DNA of 64,000 bases from Arctopsyche grandis (taxonomy: Eukaryota > Arthropoda > Insecta > Trichoptera > Hydropsychidae): NCBI RefSeq assembly GCF_051622035.1, contig NC_135362.1, positions 28,641,001 to 28,705,000 of the forward strand, given 5' to 3'. Made by a program: the position numbers and the translations under genes. Positions within the stretch are counted from its first letter, which is position 1. Every line of letters starts with the position of its first letter. Below, in pieces: positions 46,161 through 58,826 of the stretch. The notes under the pieces are model-generated. The model saw only the letters and a list, made by a program, of their open reading frames with translations, did no database searches and had not been told where the DNA came from.

Positions 46161-46424
46161 CTCCATTCCCGCAAAACGTGTATTAATTTGAATTAATTGG
46201 AGAGATCGCTTCAAAATACACCGATTTCGAATAAGCGAGCTGGCTGGAAAGGGCATTAGTGTTGTCGTGTTGTCGTCGCGCGCAGTGTTTACGGGTTTCC
46301 CGCCACTAGCGCTAGTCGTTTCCAGCGGAATACAACTCGGCAGCCACTTCTCGTCGAGGACTTCTCCGACGCGCATCTCTCGCCTCCTCCACCTTTCGCC
46401 GCCCGCTTCCTACTTCTCTGCACA

Positions 46425-47114
46425 ATGGCGCCCAAACGCGGCAGAAATAAGGTAAGCGCCGACTCCTATCTTATACTGATACTCCTTTAGCGGCCGTGAG
46501 CTGCGGCCTGCGAGTCGCGAGTCGCGAGCCGCAAGCCGCAAGCCGCGCCCGCTCACGTGACCGCGTGTCGTTTTGGCGCCAAATAATGACGCGTCTCGTT
46601 GCAGGCCAACGCCGAACCCGCCCCCGAGGAAGTAGCCGTCGAAGCCGCCCCCGCCGCGGAAGCCCCCGCCAAGAAGAGGGGCGCCAAACAGCCCGCCAAG
46701 GAGGAGCCCCCCGCCCCCTCCCCCACCCCCGCCGACGAAGTTTCCAACGGAGACCACGCCGACGCCGATGCCGACGCTGACGTTGAAGAGAAGCCCAAGA
46801 ACGGGGCTCCGGCCAAAAGGGGCCGCAAGCCCCCCGCTGCCGCTGCCGCCAAAGAGAAGGAAGCCCCCAAGCTGGCGCCCAAGCGTGGCCGAAAGCCTCC
46901 TCCCAAGCCCAAGTCGGAGAGCGAGGACGAGGAAGATGAGGAGGAGGACGACGATGACGAGGCCAACGCCAAGGACGAAGAGGTGTCTGAGCCGGAGCCG
47001 GAGCCCGAGCCCGTCCCGGCCAAGCGAGGCAAGAAGGCGGCCGAGGCCAAGCCCGAGCCGGTAGAAACCAAGGCCGCTAAGAAGAGGGGACCAAAGAAAG
47101 GCGCCAAGGCGTGA
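46425..47114 (+). CDS. AT-hook chromatin protein (HMGA-like)
   Basis: Two exons: 46425-46451 (MAPKRGRNK) and 46605-47114, intron 153 bp with GTAAGC donor and TTGCAG acceptor; 178 residues. AT-hook cores: PKRGRN (3-8), AKRGRKPP (79-86) and PKRGRKPP (101-108), plus weaker AKRGKK (148-153) and KKRGPKK (168-174). An Asp/Glu-rich stretch (114-129) and the absence of any globular domain make it like HMGA-type proteins, which bind the minor groove of AT-rich DNA in chromatin. Coding GC is far above the surroundings. The start has a good context (CACAATGG), and the intron right after the first hook is plainly real, since exon 2 alone lacks a start. It could also be another AT-hook protein with no HMGA ancestry. 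Confidence 0.88.
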
Positions 47115-48030
47115 AACCTCACTCCATCCGCCACGATTATTTGTTGTATCTTCACGTCCGTCTTAAATTTTTCACCCACATGTATTTTTGTATGTATTCT
47201 TTAAGTCCCGGAGCCGCCGGCTCGTATTTACATATTTTTGTATCGATTGTAAATATATACCGAGTTTAAAATTCCATTCAAAGTACAAAAATTAAAACAA
47301 CACTGTAAGGACGTTTGCATTTCGTTAGAATTTTTTCGAGGTTAATTTTGTATGGAAATTTAGAAAATGTACAAAAAAAAAAAACACCGCAAAGATGTTG
47401 TAATTGCGTTCGATTGGTTATATTTTCAGTTTGATCTTGTATAAAAACCTCGAAATTGTATAACTTCATTTTTTCTAAGGATAAGTTCACCGTTTATGTT
47501 TTAAATAGATTTTAAGGCATATAGCTGTATGTGTATATGATTTATTGAACGGATCAATACTGACTAAAGGAAAGAAAAAAAAAACACTTAAAATCTAGGC
47601 TACATATAATTTCGTATTCATTTAAATTTTTATACTATCGAGACGATAAGCATACATAATCGTCTATGGATAATCCCGAACGTCGACATAGCTGAACTTA
47701 TAATTATACCAACGGGCAAGTTCCACGTCCCAATTTGAAGCTCGCAATCATTGATTTTTTTCAATGTTGCACCAGCCTCGAATTGGAAAGTGGATTTTGC
47801 TCCGTCACATGTGATTTTTTTCTAGTATGTACGCTTACACGCGAGTTTATCCTATTATTTATTTGTAAGAAGTCGAGTTGTAAGTCGTTCATGCCATTTG
47901 CGACGTTCAGGACTCTCCGTACTCCGATTTTGTCAATTTTTAATTATAAACATTGTAAAATATTTATATGTAAGAAATGTTGCACTTCTCGTTGATTTGG
48001 ACACATGAATAAAAACACCGTGCAACTCAA
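47115..48030 (+). other. Probable 3' UTR of the AT-hook gene
   Basis: AT-rich, free of transposon ends. ATGAATAAAAACACC (about 48004-48018) is a good polyadenylation signal and would give a 3' UTR of roughly 900 bases; weaker A-rich signals lie earlier (for example near 47250). No second gene is supported. Confidence 0.5.
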
Positions 48031-49470
48031 ATCTCGTCTTATTATTTTCACATCCTTTAGAGTATTCCAATTTGCAGATTCATCACAGTAATAGTAATTA
48101 TATTCCAATATTACAAAAGATACACTCGAAGCTTCCGAGTTGATGTAACTGACAAAATTCTGTAAAGCTATCTCAATCAGTATTAATAAAATCTAGAATC
48201 ATCCGGAGCTAGCTTTATCGATCAAAATTGCTTTGCTTCTGAAATACTCCTAATCCTGATAGGAAAGTACTGATATATTGCATTATAATATGTAGATCTG
48301 CTTGATTAAAGATGCATATAGAACGTTAAGACTAAGTTGACAATGTAAAGCAGTTCTTAAAAATGCTTTATAAAGATCTGAAGAAATCCACAGGAATGTA
48401 ATTCAAATCATGAAGGCTGTCTTGGAACAGATAAGCTCAATGGAAATTAGCCTTGTGCTTTATAAATTGATAAGACAATTAAAACAACTGACTGATTTTG
48501 CATCTGAAGTGCCTCTCTCATCCTGAAATGAAAGTATGATTGCATTGTTTGCATTAATATTGCAATTAAGGGTGTCTTGAAAGTTTGCTGAAGCTAATTT
48601 GTTTAGTTTTCTATTGCTAAATATGTACATCCACTGGTTCAGTTAGATGTTTATATGATAACGCAAGTGTAATTGGGTAGGTTATGTGTTTCGTGGAGAT
48701 GTGAGGAAATCCACAGGATCCATACGATCGTCGACATGGACTGTGGATGAGGTTCCACCAAGACGTAAGGTCAATTGAGTAGGCTAGTGACAGGTAGAAA
48801 CGGTCGAGGACTGAAATACAAAGTCAAACGACAAATTAATGCAAATCTATATTTAAAACTTGTAAAAAAAACCATTGTTTGGTTATAACAATGCAATAGT
48901 GTTGTGCCCACTGATAAGATAACCCATTTAACGTCTTGAATACACAATGGTGTCCATATTATTGAGTTATAAGCTCGTACTCGAAATGCATGCTTGTACC
49001 GAAGGGGATTTCGTGGTTAGGTTGTAGCATAACGCATGGTGAAATAAATTTGGCAACGGATGAATTTTTAATACATGATTCATCAACATTTATTGCATTT
49101 AACATTAATATACAACATAGATGTCTTCTACAGAAATGAAGACTTCATGCTTCAATTTATTTTTATGTACGACTTTTTTATACAGCTGATAAAATTACAA
49201 AATAATAACGACCTTTATTTTATAACAACAATGCTTCTTTTCTTAAACGTGTAATACATTGACTGTCAACGTGCGATGATTGCTCATTTACATGGTATGC
49301 ATTCGTCGGACGTTGAGAGTTTGATATTCTAACAAAATACTCATCCATGTAAAGCTAACTAGAACATTTTTTTATTAATTTATTCTACAGCCTCAATTAA
49401 TATTCCACAAATATATATGTATATATCTAATTTATAAAGTATTATACATAATCGCTTTATAAGCCAACAT
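48031..49470. other. AT-rich intergenic spacer
   Basis: No convincing coding frame, RNA gene or terminal repeats. Composition is even, with no long microsatellite. Confidence 0.5.
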
Positions 49471-49474
49471 ATTT

Positions 49475-50165
49475 TGAAGAGCTTGGATTACCTGCGGTAT
49501 TCTTTAGTTCCGCTATTGCATGTAATGCACATTTAGAAGATTGCATGAGTCGTTTATACAGGTTTTTCATTCCAAATTGACCCTTTTTCATTTCGAATTA
49601 AACCTTTTTCATTGCAAATTGACACTTTTTCATTCGAAATTGACCTTTTTTCATTTCAAATTGAACCTTTTTCATTCCAAATTGACCCCTTTTCAATGTC
49701 AATTTGAAATGAATAAAAAAAGGTCAATTTGGAATGAAAAAGTGTTAATTTGAAATGAAAAAGGTTTAATTCGAAATGAAAAAGGGTCAATGTGGAATGA
49801 AAAAGGGTCAATTTGGAATTTTGGATTACCTGTGGTATTTTTTAGTTCAGCTATTACATGTAATGTACATTTAGAAGATTGCATGAATCGTTTATGCAGG
49901 TTTTTCATTCCAAATTAAACCTTTTTCATTCCAAATTGACCCTTTTTCATTTCAAATTGACACATTTTCATTCCAAATTTACCTTTATTCATTCATTTCA
50001 AATTGACATTGAAAAGGGGTCAATTTGGAATGAAAAGTGGTCAATTTGGAATGAAAAAGGTTCAATTTGAAATGAAAAATTACAATGAAATGCAAAAGGG
50101 TCAATTTGAAATGAAAAAAGGATCAATTTGAAATGAAAAAGGGTCAATTTGGAATGAAAAACCCA
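49475..50165. repeat. Back-to-back inverted 21 bp minisatellite, duplicated
   Basis: The unit is about 21 bp, TTTTTCATTYCAAATTGACCC with variants. Units run forward at about 49565-49695, then reversed at 49697-49818, forming an imperfect hairpin. A roughly 95 bp lead sequence (GGATTACCTG..GTTTATRCAGG) precedes the array, and the whole lead-plus-hairpin unit is repeated at about 49822-50165 (forward arm 49905-50005, reverse arm 50010-50163). Coding frames across it are artefacts of the repeat. 50166-50669 is plain spacer. Confidence 0.85.
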
Positions 50166-50669
50166 GCGTACTTTTTGACCACAACTTAAAGCATAGTCAG
50201 GTGAGTGTTTTAATTTAATTTATATTAGCTGTAAGCCGATTTATGTCCTTTCTCTGCTTGGGTCTAATGTAGTGGTGTCATCCAGTGAGTTTCCAAGGGT
50301 TTCCAGAAACGCTTACCCAAGAGAATCTGGATCTTGATTGTTCACTTATTCGTTTATTACACCTGACACACTCATGACTATGGATATATTTATAAAATTA
50401 ACCCCATTGAGCATAATCTGCAAAGAAATCAGGTTGCCGGAGATATTTAGATATATCTGGCATAAGGACATTTGTGATTTGAAAATCTGTAATCTATAAT
50501 TTTGGGTAGTTACTCAATATACAACAAAGAAAACAAAGCAATCTTATGAAAGCTCATATCTCTCAGACTAAAAATGTTATCATGTGATTAATTCGAAAGG
50601 TACAAGTCTTGTATAAACAAGGTACAGTTTATATGTATGATATTTGCTCTCAGTGTATATATGTACATA

Positions 50670-51313
50670 CAGTGGCGGACTGGCCATACAAGCGAACATG
50701 CCCGATGGCATGTGGGCCCCACTATCTGTTAGAAAATATGGGCCCTCAGTAAAATTAAATAACTTTTTAACTATTTCACGTGTGTAAAAATTTATAGGAT
50801 ATTGCACTTTGGGACCTAAAGTTTGGGTATTTCAACAAAACAAATTTCTTACGATATACACAAATAACTAATATCTGCTTTAACAGCCCAAGGATCGGTT
50901 AACTTTTTTTATTAGGCTCGAAATGTAAGTTTCAACATTTGCGTGGGCCCTTTTGCTGGGCCCATTTCTAACCTCAATATTATGTATATACCAATACCTA
51001 TGTAACAACTACCTACTGAAATAAAAATGGGAATAAACAAATTTCCGTGAATAATATAAACTGAATTGCCTAAAACAATTTTGATAGGACGATTCATCAT
51101 CAACCAGCGATTTAAATTTACTTCATACTTTCAAAATAACATTTGATTATACTTTTGAAAATTTTATTTTTTTTACCATTGATTTTTAGCGTGATGGAAA
51201 TAAGAAAATTTTGTTATATCCCCGGGGGGGGGGGGGATAATTTTTTTTGGGGGCCCTAGGTGGGCCCCCTTTGACTCCTGGCATGCACTAATTTCAGTCC
51301 CAGTCCGCCACTG
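50670..51313. mobile_element. hAT MITE, copy C (CAGTGGCGGACTGG family)
   Basis: A 644 bp element with CAGTGGCGGACTGG/CCAGTCCGCCACTG ends and a perfect 8 bp duplication TGTACATA on both sides. The cleanest copy of the family in the window; noncoding. Confidence 0.88.
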
Positions 51314-54265
51314 TGTACATATGTTAATAAATATATTGTTTTATGCTGGCAGTACGCACAATGTACAAATTGGCATGAATCATATGATAGAGAAGGAATT
51401 ATGGAGCGTACGATAATTCTAATTAAATGTGATGATAAATTGTTTATCACTTGTGCATTTGCATGACCGGTCTGATATCAACGGCTAATTGGAGAGAGAG
51501 AGCTGATAAGCGATCGTCAGGTCCGAGCTTCAACAAAAGTTTGTTCAAGATGTGACTTTTGTTACTACGATTTAAGGCTGTAGTAATATGTACAGTATGA
51601 AAATATTGGCTAAAATCTAATACAAACAAAAACAACAGTAAAAGCATCGTTATATTATACTAATAAAATGTCAATCAAACAAATTAAGATATGCAATATA
51701 CATTGAAAACACCATACATAATGTATATTAGAATGTTCCTTTGAGAAAAATTGTATGCTTGTTCTACATCCCCAAAAGAAAATAGACAATGATACTTTTG
51801 CCCAAATTGGTTTCAACTATGAAAGGGCCACCCTAATGTACATAAGTATGGACTTTTAGCTTTTCTTAGATTCTTGTTCTACAAGTTTCATTGTTGGATA
51901 GTGATATTTAAATCGATGTACATCTTCTCAATTCATTTCTAATAACTTTTGATTTAATTTTTTGGTCTTTTATTTGGAACATAACATTTTTTATTTGGAA
52001 TATGTGAAAAATTAACGTTTTTCTGTCTCAATTTTTTTTTGTTAATATTGAATAAAATGTTGAATTCATTGAATTATGCTTGCACTGATTATTTTTTTCT
52101 AATATTATGAAATTAATACTTTTGATAGATTAGAAATTGGTGGCACTTAAATCTTGCGATAAATTTAAGTTATGAATTCAACATTCTTTCATGAACACTT
52201 TTTTTTTACTATTTTACAGAATTTCTTCCTCTTCTTTGGAACGAAATGCATGCAATTAAGTTACAAAATCAATTCAAAGGATTAAACTGTACGACAAACA
52301 CCATATAATTCACTAGGAAGAAAATATAATATTGTTTTATATTTATTTTATACAATCCCAACACATTTTTCAGTCTTCTTATTACAAATCCTTAAATAAA
52401 ACATTCAATTCCGTCACTTTTAACAGTGGTTTTAATTTTTTGTTGGTGTTAACTTCGTCAATTCAAAAGCCAAAGTGCACAGTGATCATGCACGATTTTA
52501 AATGAGCCACATTACCGTTGAAAAGAGTGTCTCGTGTCCAGGTAACAAACAACAGACATTACATAAATAGATAGACATTTACTATACACTCTACACTGAT
52601 TAAGGAATATGCTTAGAAAATATTGATTGTATCGTCGAAGCAATGTTTCTGCTCTCACTTTATTGTATTCGAAATAGTCTTTTGAGATGTTGTTTTCCTT
52701 GTTTAGATTACAGTTACGTATCTTAATGGGTTTAAATCAAATTGGTCACACTACAAAGGTTAGTTATGTATTATAGAATTGGTCACTGAAATCTAGTAAA
52801 TACTAAACTTTTTTTTTAATGAACACACAATAATATTGACTTACATCATTTAAAATGGATATGATCTAATTTGATTATCATCAATACACACACATATATG
52901 TACATACAAGTTAGATAAGTGTTATGAAAAATAAAAAAAAGTATTGCATTTTCATTGATAACACATTTAATGTTCTATTTTTTACAATTATTCATTATGA
53001 AATGAATGGTTTTCAGTACCACACGGGAAAGTCAAACAATGGGAAAACGGTATAAAACATTACAATTATTTAGGATTTGTTTGTGGTAGCAGTCAGGATA
53101 TATTACTCATATAATTTTCTATAATTATTGTTTAAGGCAAGAGGACTTTGAAGATTCAGTTGACGTTATATAAGATGACAAAATCAAAACAAAGCGCAAT
53201 CTTCACTCATATAAATATATCTTCTATAATAAATTCAAAGGTTTAAATTTACCCTGATGTTCTGTAGAGGAAAGGCTACTTCAGTTAAAGAAAGGGGGAT
53301 TTAAGTCATATTAAAATATAACTATCTATCTATCTATTATTTATATATATATATTATATTTATAATCAACTTTCTTTTACTTTTAACTATACATTAAATT
53401 CTTAAATGCTGTACATATAAACTTTTCTCTATAATACTATATTTACAATATTAATAATCTTTTAGTGGCATATATACATACAATACATTCTATTCAACAC
53501 ATTGAACAAATGTAAATGTATACACATACATACATATTGTCATACTCCAATCGCTCCTTGTTTGCTTTTAAGTTTCACATGTAAATATATAAGTATAAAA
53601 GTTGAGATTTTAGTCGTTCTAATTACAGAACTGATGTAGTAATAAACTCTAATCAGAAGAAGCTCTATAGTTTTGCACTGTTTCGTATGTTTTTTTTATT
53701 TAAATTTACTTAAACTATACATTGGGATAAATAAGATTAAACTGCATTCTAATATAAATACTGCATTCTGCATTTTAATATTGTTATCTAAAGTAAACAG
53801 TATTACTGTCAGTTTTTGGCGTTTCATAACCGTTTTTAAATGCTATGTGCAAATTGAACTGACAGTTCACACTGTTCATGAGTACGTACCATAAATATGA
53901 TTAATTAACACTGATATCATATGCTTTTTTTCGACATTTACTATTTAATATGAACTCACTATAATATTGATGATGTCCTCTAAAATGGCTAAATATTGAA
54001 TGTTTAACGAAAAATTGGATTGCACATAAATCGGAATGAATGTAAGATGAAGATACAATCAATATGTATGTAAATAGGTGTATATTCTATCAATGTACGT
54101 CTAGATTACAGTCAACAATTTAACATACTCCTAAGTTTACCGGTAAAAAAATATCTATATGTGCGCTATAGCAATTGCGATATGTGTACCCTCATGTTCC
54201 TCGCAGGTGTGGTAAAATTATCTATAACAGTCATGATTCAAACATCAATTCGATGCACTCGATGA
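51314..54265. other. AT-rich spacer, partly 3' UTR of the membrane-protein gene
   Basis: No transposon ends and no convincing coding frame. The part nearest 54265 is presumably the minus-strand 3' UTR of the gene that ends there; its length cannot be told. Small (TCTA)n and TA runs occur near 53320-53355. Confidence 0.45.
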
Positions 54266-55866
54266 TTAAAAAAGTGTCTCCTGGGACCAGGAGCAGTGTT
54301 CGGGGTTGAGCGGGGAAGGACTCTGACTGGTCAGCTCGGTGATGACCGCGCTGCTTCCACCGCATCCCAATTCCACGTCTTGTGACTTGGAATGTCTCAA
54401 TCTTTCCAATCTGGCCACCCTGGACGTGTCGTCTCGGTCCTTTTTGTGGAACGGCAACGAGCCGAAAACTTTATTGGTCACCTTGGAGTACGTTTCGTTG
54501 GGTGGTTCTTCCGAGATCGACGAGGGCTCGGCCCTTCCCGTCGCCGCTACGGTTGCGCTTATTGTCGAACACCCCTGTCTGGCTATGATCGTGGGGTGAG
54601 ACAACCGTCGGAGGGTCCTTCGTGTGATGGGTCTGCTCAGGAAGGAGTGGTGCTTTCTGACCAGAGGAGATCTAGACCCGTGCGATAGAAGAGTAGAAGA
54701 GGCGCTCAACGGAGGTGATGATGCGACCGGAATCGACCTTCCGACTATGTGTCTGGATCGGCGACGAGGTCTCAACTCTCTGGTCTCCTCAGAAGGACAT
54801 CGCTTATTCTTGTAATTAACACTTTCGTCGCTGTCCGTTGAAAACTGCTCAATTTCATCGTCCGTGTCGAGGAATTCTTCCTCGTCCATGAATACGGAAT
54901 CGGAGCCCACTGAATGCAAGTCGTAGTCTTGATAGTCTACACTGAGCGAGGCTCCACAGCTGCCCAACGATGCTAAAGGAGCCAACTTCCTAGCATCAGC
55001 GACGACTGGGTTAGCGTTCGCTTGTTGGCTAGTCTTTTTACTATAAACTGCACTTCCACAATCTAATATAGTGTTTTCACTGACGCACGGCGAGAGTTCA
55101 GGCGTCGCTTGGATCACTTGTATGTCTATTGGGTTGGACTCCCACGGATCTGTCGTGTGCAGGGTGTATCGTCTGGAGTTGTGGGTTCTCACAGGTCGAG
55201 GAGTCGGAGGCAGGGTCGGCAGAGCGCATACTATGGATGAGCCTCTTCGTTCGAGGTACGAGCTGCCTGAGCTGGAGCAGGTGATGTTGCTGTACCGTCT
55301 GGAGCCACCAGGCACGGCCAGGAATTTGTTGACGTATTCTGAAGGCGCCGTGCAAGAAGAGTCGTCGACCTGATCGGCGATTTCGATGTCGTCTTCGTAG
55401 AAGGCAGGCGAGTAGAAGTGAAGAGCTGAAGCAGGCAGACTGTCGGTCCGGAGCTTGGTGAGACGTCGTGGAGGATTCAGGAGGCTGCTGTAGCCTCCGA
55501 CCGAGGAGAATCTAGTGGCACGGGGGCGCGGAGCCCCCATGGAGCCCCCTAAGGAGTAGCGCGCCCCGAAAGCAGCCTCGAGGGCGAAGGCCAGCTGGCG
55601 TTCTTCTTCCTCGGCCTCCTCCTCGGCGACGGCGGCGGCCGCCATCTCGGCGATCTTGGGATCCTTGAGAGCCTTGACGGACTTGCTCCTGCTCTTGTAT
55701 ATGACGAGGAAGACCATCAGGCCGAAGAAGCCGCCGAGGGTGGCCGCGATGCGTATGCCCGTCATCACGTCGTACGTGGCGTAAAACTCGATGCGAAGCT
55801 GCTCTCGGTCGTCTATTCCGCCAGTTTCGTTGTGGCCGCCCTCCATCACTCTCACGGACGCATTCT
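54266..55866 (-). CDS. Single-pass membrane protein, last coding exon
   Basis: The minus-strand frame is open to the stop at 54266. A splice acceptor TTTTTCAG at about 55867 and the loss of similarity to coding composition beyond it put the exon start at 55866, entering in phase 1 (..AG AAT GCG). About 533 residues: a short ectodomain part with two N-glycosylation sites (NAS, NET), one membrane helix (RIAATLGGFFGLMVFLVIY), then a KSRSKS stop-transfer stretch, an Ala/Glu-rich coiled stretch (EMAAAAVAEEEAEEEERQL) and a long Ser-rich cytoplasmic tail with acidic patches (FMDEEEFLDTDDEIEQ) and basic RRRSRH. I do not recognise the family. Its GC-rich coding sequence and uninterrupted length mark it as a host gene. 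Upstream exons (signal peptide, ectodomain) must lie to the right but I could not find them before 64000. Confidence 0.8.
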
Positions 55867-56256
55867 CTGAAAAATCAAATAAAAAATGGTTAAGATTGAG
55901 CTTTGAGATGGCCTCATATATATTATGATATAATGCAAACATATGTAATGAAAAAACTCAAACACTGTGCTATAACATTAGCCATGGAAACCACGTTTGC
56001 GGTAAAGCAGTGGCGTAACTACTATGGAGCGGGGGAAGCAATGGTTACGGGCCCACGGAGGGTGACACGACAACTCGTTCACAGATTTTCCGTAAACCGA
56101 TGATGCGCTCCAGGCATTACGTATACGGCCATCTCTTTCTCACCCCGTCTGTTCACCAAGATCTCGTTTACTATGCCATTACGTATGCAGCCATCTCTTT
56201 CACAGACCATTTTTTCACCGATAACAGACGAGTACAAAATTTAATTTTTTTACGTT
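55867..56256. repeat. Intron sequence with a hAT MITE end and a 75 bp duplication
   Basis: Probably within the intron upstream of the last exon above. 56008 starts CAGTGGCGTAACTACTATGG, a hAT MITE end without a clear partner. CATTACGTATRCRGCCATCT recurs at about 56115 and 56175, a diverged tandem duplication of roughly 65-75 bp. Confidence 0.5.
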
Positions 56257-56600
56257 GCTAATTTTAATTTTTGCACTCTTTAAGTAACTGTTCGCAGTGT
56301 TCTAAAAAGCTTGAAATTTTGAAATCTCACAACTTAAGTAAAATGAATTTTAAAAACATAAAATTTCAACATATGTATAAGAGAACCTTTAGAAGTATTG
56401 ATTTTTTTGATTTTTAAATGCTTTTTATTATTACCAAATTATGTTCACGATACATCTTATATCTATTTTAATAGCTACTGATCTACTGATCATTTTCTAT
56501 TTTATAATTTTAATTTAATTTTGTTAGTTATCATAATATTATATTATTCTAATGTTAATAAGTACAGCGTAATAGGAAAAAGAGCTCAAAAAACTATTTA
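56257..56600. repeat. Dispersed AT-rich repeat, second copy
   Basis: Matches 39590-39870; its end (about 56535-56580) matches the spacer at 9180-9230 in reverse. Confidence 0.6.
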
Positions 56601-56627
56601 CAATTCTTATAAATGCTCATAATACAT

Positions 56628-56993
56628 CTAATACATAATATTAATTAAAGACTCTCGATGACGTAAAGCAGATTGTGTTAAGGTAATCTGTGTGTTATAC
56701 CTGAAGGGTATAGACATTTTGTTGTAATCACCGAGACTCTTCACAAGTGTGTTAGTATGGTTATTAGTGATTCTGTCATAGAATCTACCAGTTAGTTTGT
56801 TAGTAATGTCTGTAACAAACGGAATTTTATATATGGCATGCAGTTTTTTCAGGTTAGTATATATGGGTGTATTATAAATTATTTTTAGGGATTTATTTTG
56901 TATTATTTTAAGTTTGGAAAGGTTAGTATTTGAGGCGTTTAGAAGTATAAAAACATGCAAATATATGTATGTATGTACTTCTATAAATTTCAC
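56628..56993 (-). pseudogene. Jockey-type LINE reverse transcriptase tail
   Basis: A 121-codon minus-strand frame with LSKLKIIQNKSLKIIYNTP, LKKLHAIYKIPFVTDIT and GRFYDRITNNHTNTLVKSLG, the C-terminal region of jockey-clade reverse transcriptases. The catalytic part is missing, and the fragment ends upstream at about 56993. It probably lies in an intron of the membrane-protein gene. Confidence 0.75.
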
Positions 56994-57390
56994 GAAAATA
57001 TTAATATTTTAAATTAATTAATGAATTGATTAATTTCAAATATTTAGATAATATATAATTTATGAATTATATTATTTACAATTTGGTGTAAATCTACATA
57101 TATTTTTGATCAAGCTTCTCTTTGACTTTTACTAGAAAGAATGATTCAAGTTGTGGCTGAAACGACGAACAGTTAATTTTACTTGTGCATAACGGAAAAA
57201 TATATTTTATATTTACCTGCTATGTAATCGACTACGACCTATTCGAAGTTGTAACCGTCGAAAACAATTTTCAAGATTTGTACAAATTTTGTGTTCATTA
57301 AAATACACTAGTGTTACGCGGAACATAGTTTGGGAAACCCTGCCCCAAAGGAGATTTCCCTCACGTGTCAAGTTTTATGTGTGTCTCTTA
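56994..57390. other. AT-rich spacer
   Basis: No feature seen before the Harbinger MITE. Confidence 0.4.
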
Positions 57391-57558
57391 GGGCCGGGCC
57401 GCACCGTGAAAAAATGTATGGAAGAAATACACGAAAAAATGTATGGAAATGTGTGCAACAAACAAGTTGGCGGGTGTGGCATGTCCCAAATACCTGCATG
57501 CATTGGTCTGGTCGCCCTCAACCAAGTCGCTCGCAAGTCGCACGGTGCGGCCCGGCCC
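57391..57558. mobile_element. Harbinger-like MITE 2
   Basis: 168 bp, ends GGGCCGGGCCGCACCGTG and CACGGTGCGGCCCGGCCC (18 bp inverted, perfect), TTA duplication (57388-57390 and 57559-57561), as PIF/Harbinger elements make. The same end sequence is found in the 412 bp element at 4079-4490. Confidence 0.85.
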
Positions 57559-58272
57559 TTAGTTGTATCACTTCAATACCAAAGATCGCCACTTGTTCTA
57601 ACGACAATTTATATGATATCTAATGTTGAATTTATATGAAAACTTATGTTGAATTTATATGAAATCTTATGTTGAATTTATATGAAATCTTTTGAAAATT
57701 ATGTATTTATATGAAATCATTCACCTGAGATTTATTTATAATTATTTACGGTTTAATCTAAGTTAAAGTGTTTAGGAAAAGTAACCAGATACAGTTATAA
57801 AACCGGTAAACCGGATATGGGAGAAACTATTTACTTTTTACCGATAAATTTCAATCTCTAATAGCTAAATACAAAAAGCTTAGAAATTCAATTTACAAAT
57901 CCAAATTAAAAAGTCTGTATTCTGATCTGATTATATGGAAAAGCGTTTAATTATTTAGCCCATTTTCGCAGTATTCATTTTCCATCCGAAAATATTGTGT
58001 CTATATATGTACATATGTATGTTCTACCCACTAAGGAAAGCACAGCCTTTATTACACTTACGTATAGATAAGTTTAAGATACACATGTCTGTGGGTAATG
58101 CTTTAGTTATTAACACTGTCTGTTTACAAAATAGTATAAACGTCCTAATAAAAAACTTTTGACGATGGGGTTTTCCACTTGCTGTTGTGGTGAATGGTGA
58201 TTAAACATATTCAAAGTCAACGAACGTGTTAAAAAATAATCGTTGATATTCAGTTTAGTTTAAGAAACCACT
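57559..58272. other. AT-rich spacer with short ATGAAATC repeats
   Basis: 57620-57720 has four imperfect copies of TTATATGAAATCTTATGTTGAA-type sequence in tandem. Otherwise no feature. Confidence 0.5.
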
Positions 58273-58276
58273 TTAA

Positions 58277-58822
58277 CCCTTTGAGTGCTGAGGTCTTTTC
58301 TGTTGAAAGCCTGCCACGCTGAAAATTTCACCAACATTCCCAATTAGAATTATTTTAAATCCAATATAAAGCAGGTATAAAACTTGTAGCTAATCCAAAC
58401 ATAAACCCTAGATAACTACCGCCGAGGATTTCGAGTTTTGTTAAGGTGTGTTTATACTATAATATATCTTGCAACAATATAAAATAAACAAAATGAGTGT
58501 AGTAATAAATGTACTTTTCCAAAACTAGTTCATTGTTGTTAAAATATAATGTTCACAATCTAAATGCCAAGCCAAAATCTAAAACACTTAGCAGTTAGGG
58601 ATTTCCATCGGGAAATTCTTATACATTCAGAAATTCTGGTGTAAACCAGTCTTTATAAACGTTGACAAATGCATTTTTTTCAATGCTACCTGGAAAGGCT
58701 TAGCGGGTAGTATTCTTGTTTATGTTGTACATGCTCAAAATACAACGCCCATCGGCGTTTTTCAGGCCCATAGACACGCCGATTGGCAAAACGCCAATCG
58801 GCGTTCGTCAGCATTCAAAGGG
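58277..58822. mobile_element. piggyBac-type MITE
   Basis: Flanked by TTAA (58273-58276 and 58823-58826), with ends CCCTTTGAGTGCTGA and, read inward from the right, CCCTTTGAATGCTGA. TTAA targets and CCCTTTG ends are piggyBac hallmarks. The 546 bp interior is noncoding and has a subterminal hairpin (GCCGATTGGC..GCCAATCGGC, about 58777-58803). Confidence 0.85.
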
Positions 58823-58826
58823 TTAA

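Noticed and set aside
46553-47179. A 208-codon minus-strand frame opposite the AT-hook gene
   Set aside because: Ala/Ser/Gly-rich reflection of a GC-rich coding strand; the plus strand has hooks, splice sites and a good start.
49541-50070. Frames with repeated LFHSKLTLFH
   Set aside because: Translation of the 21 bp minisatellite.
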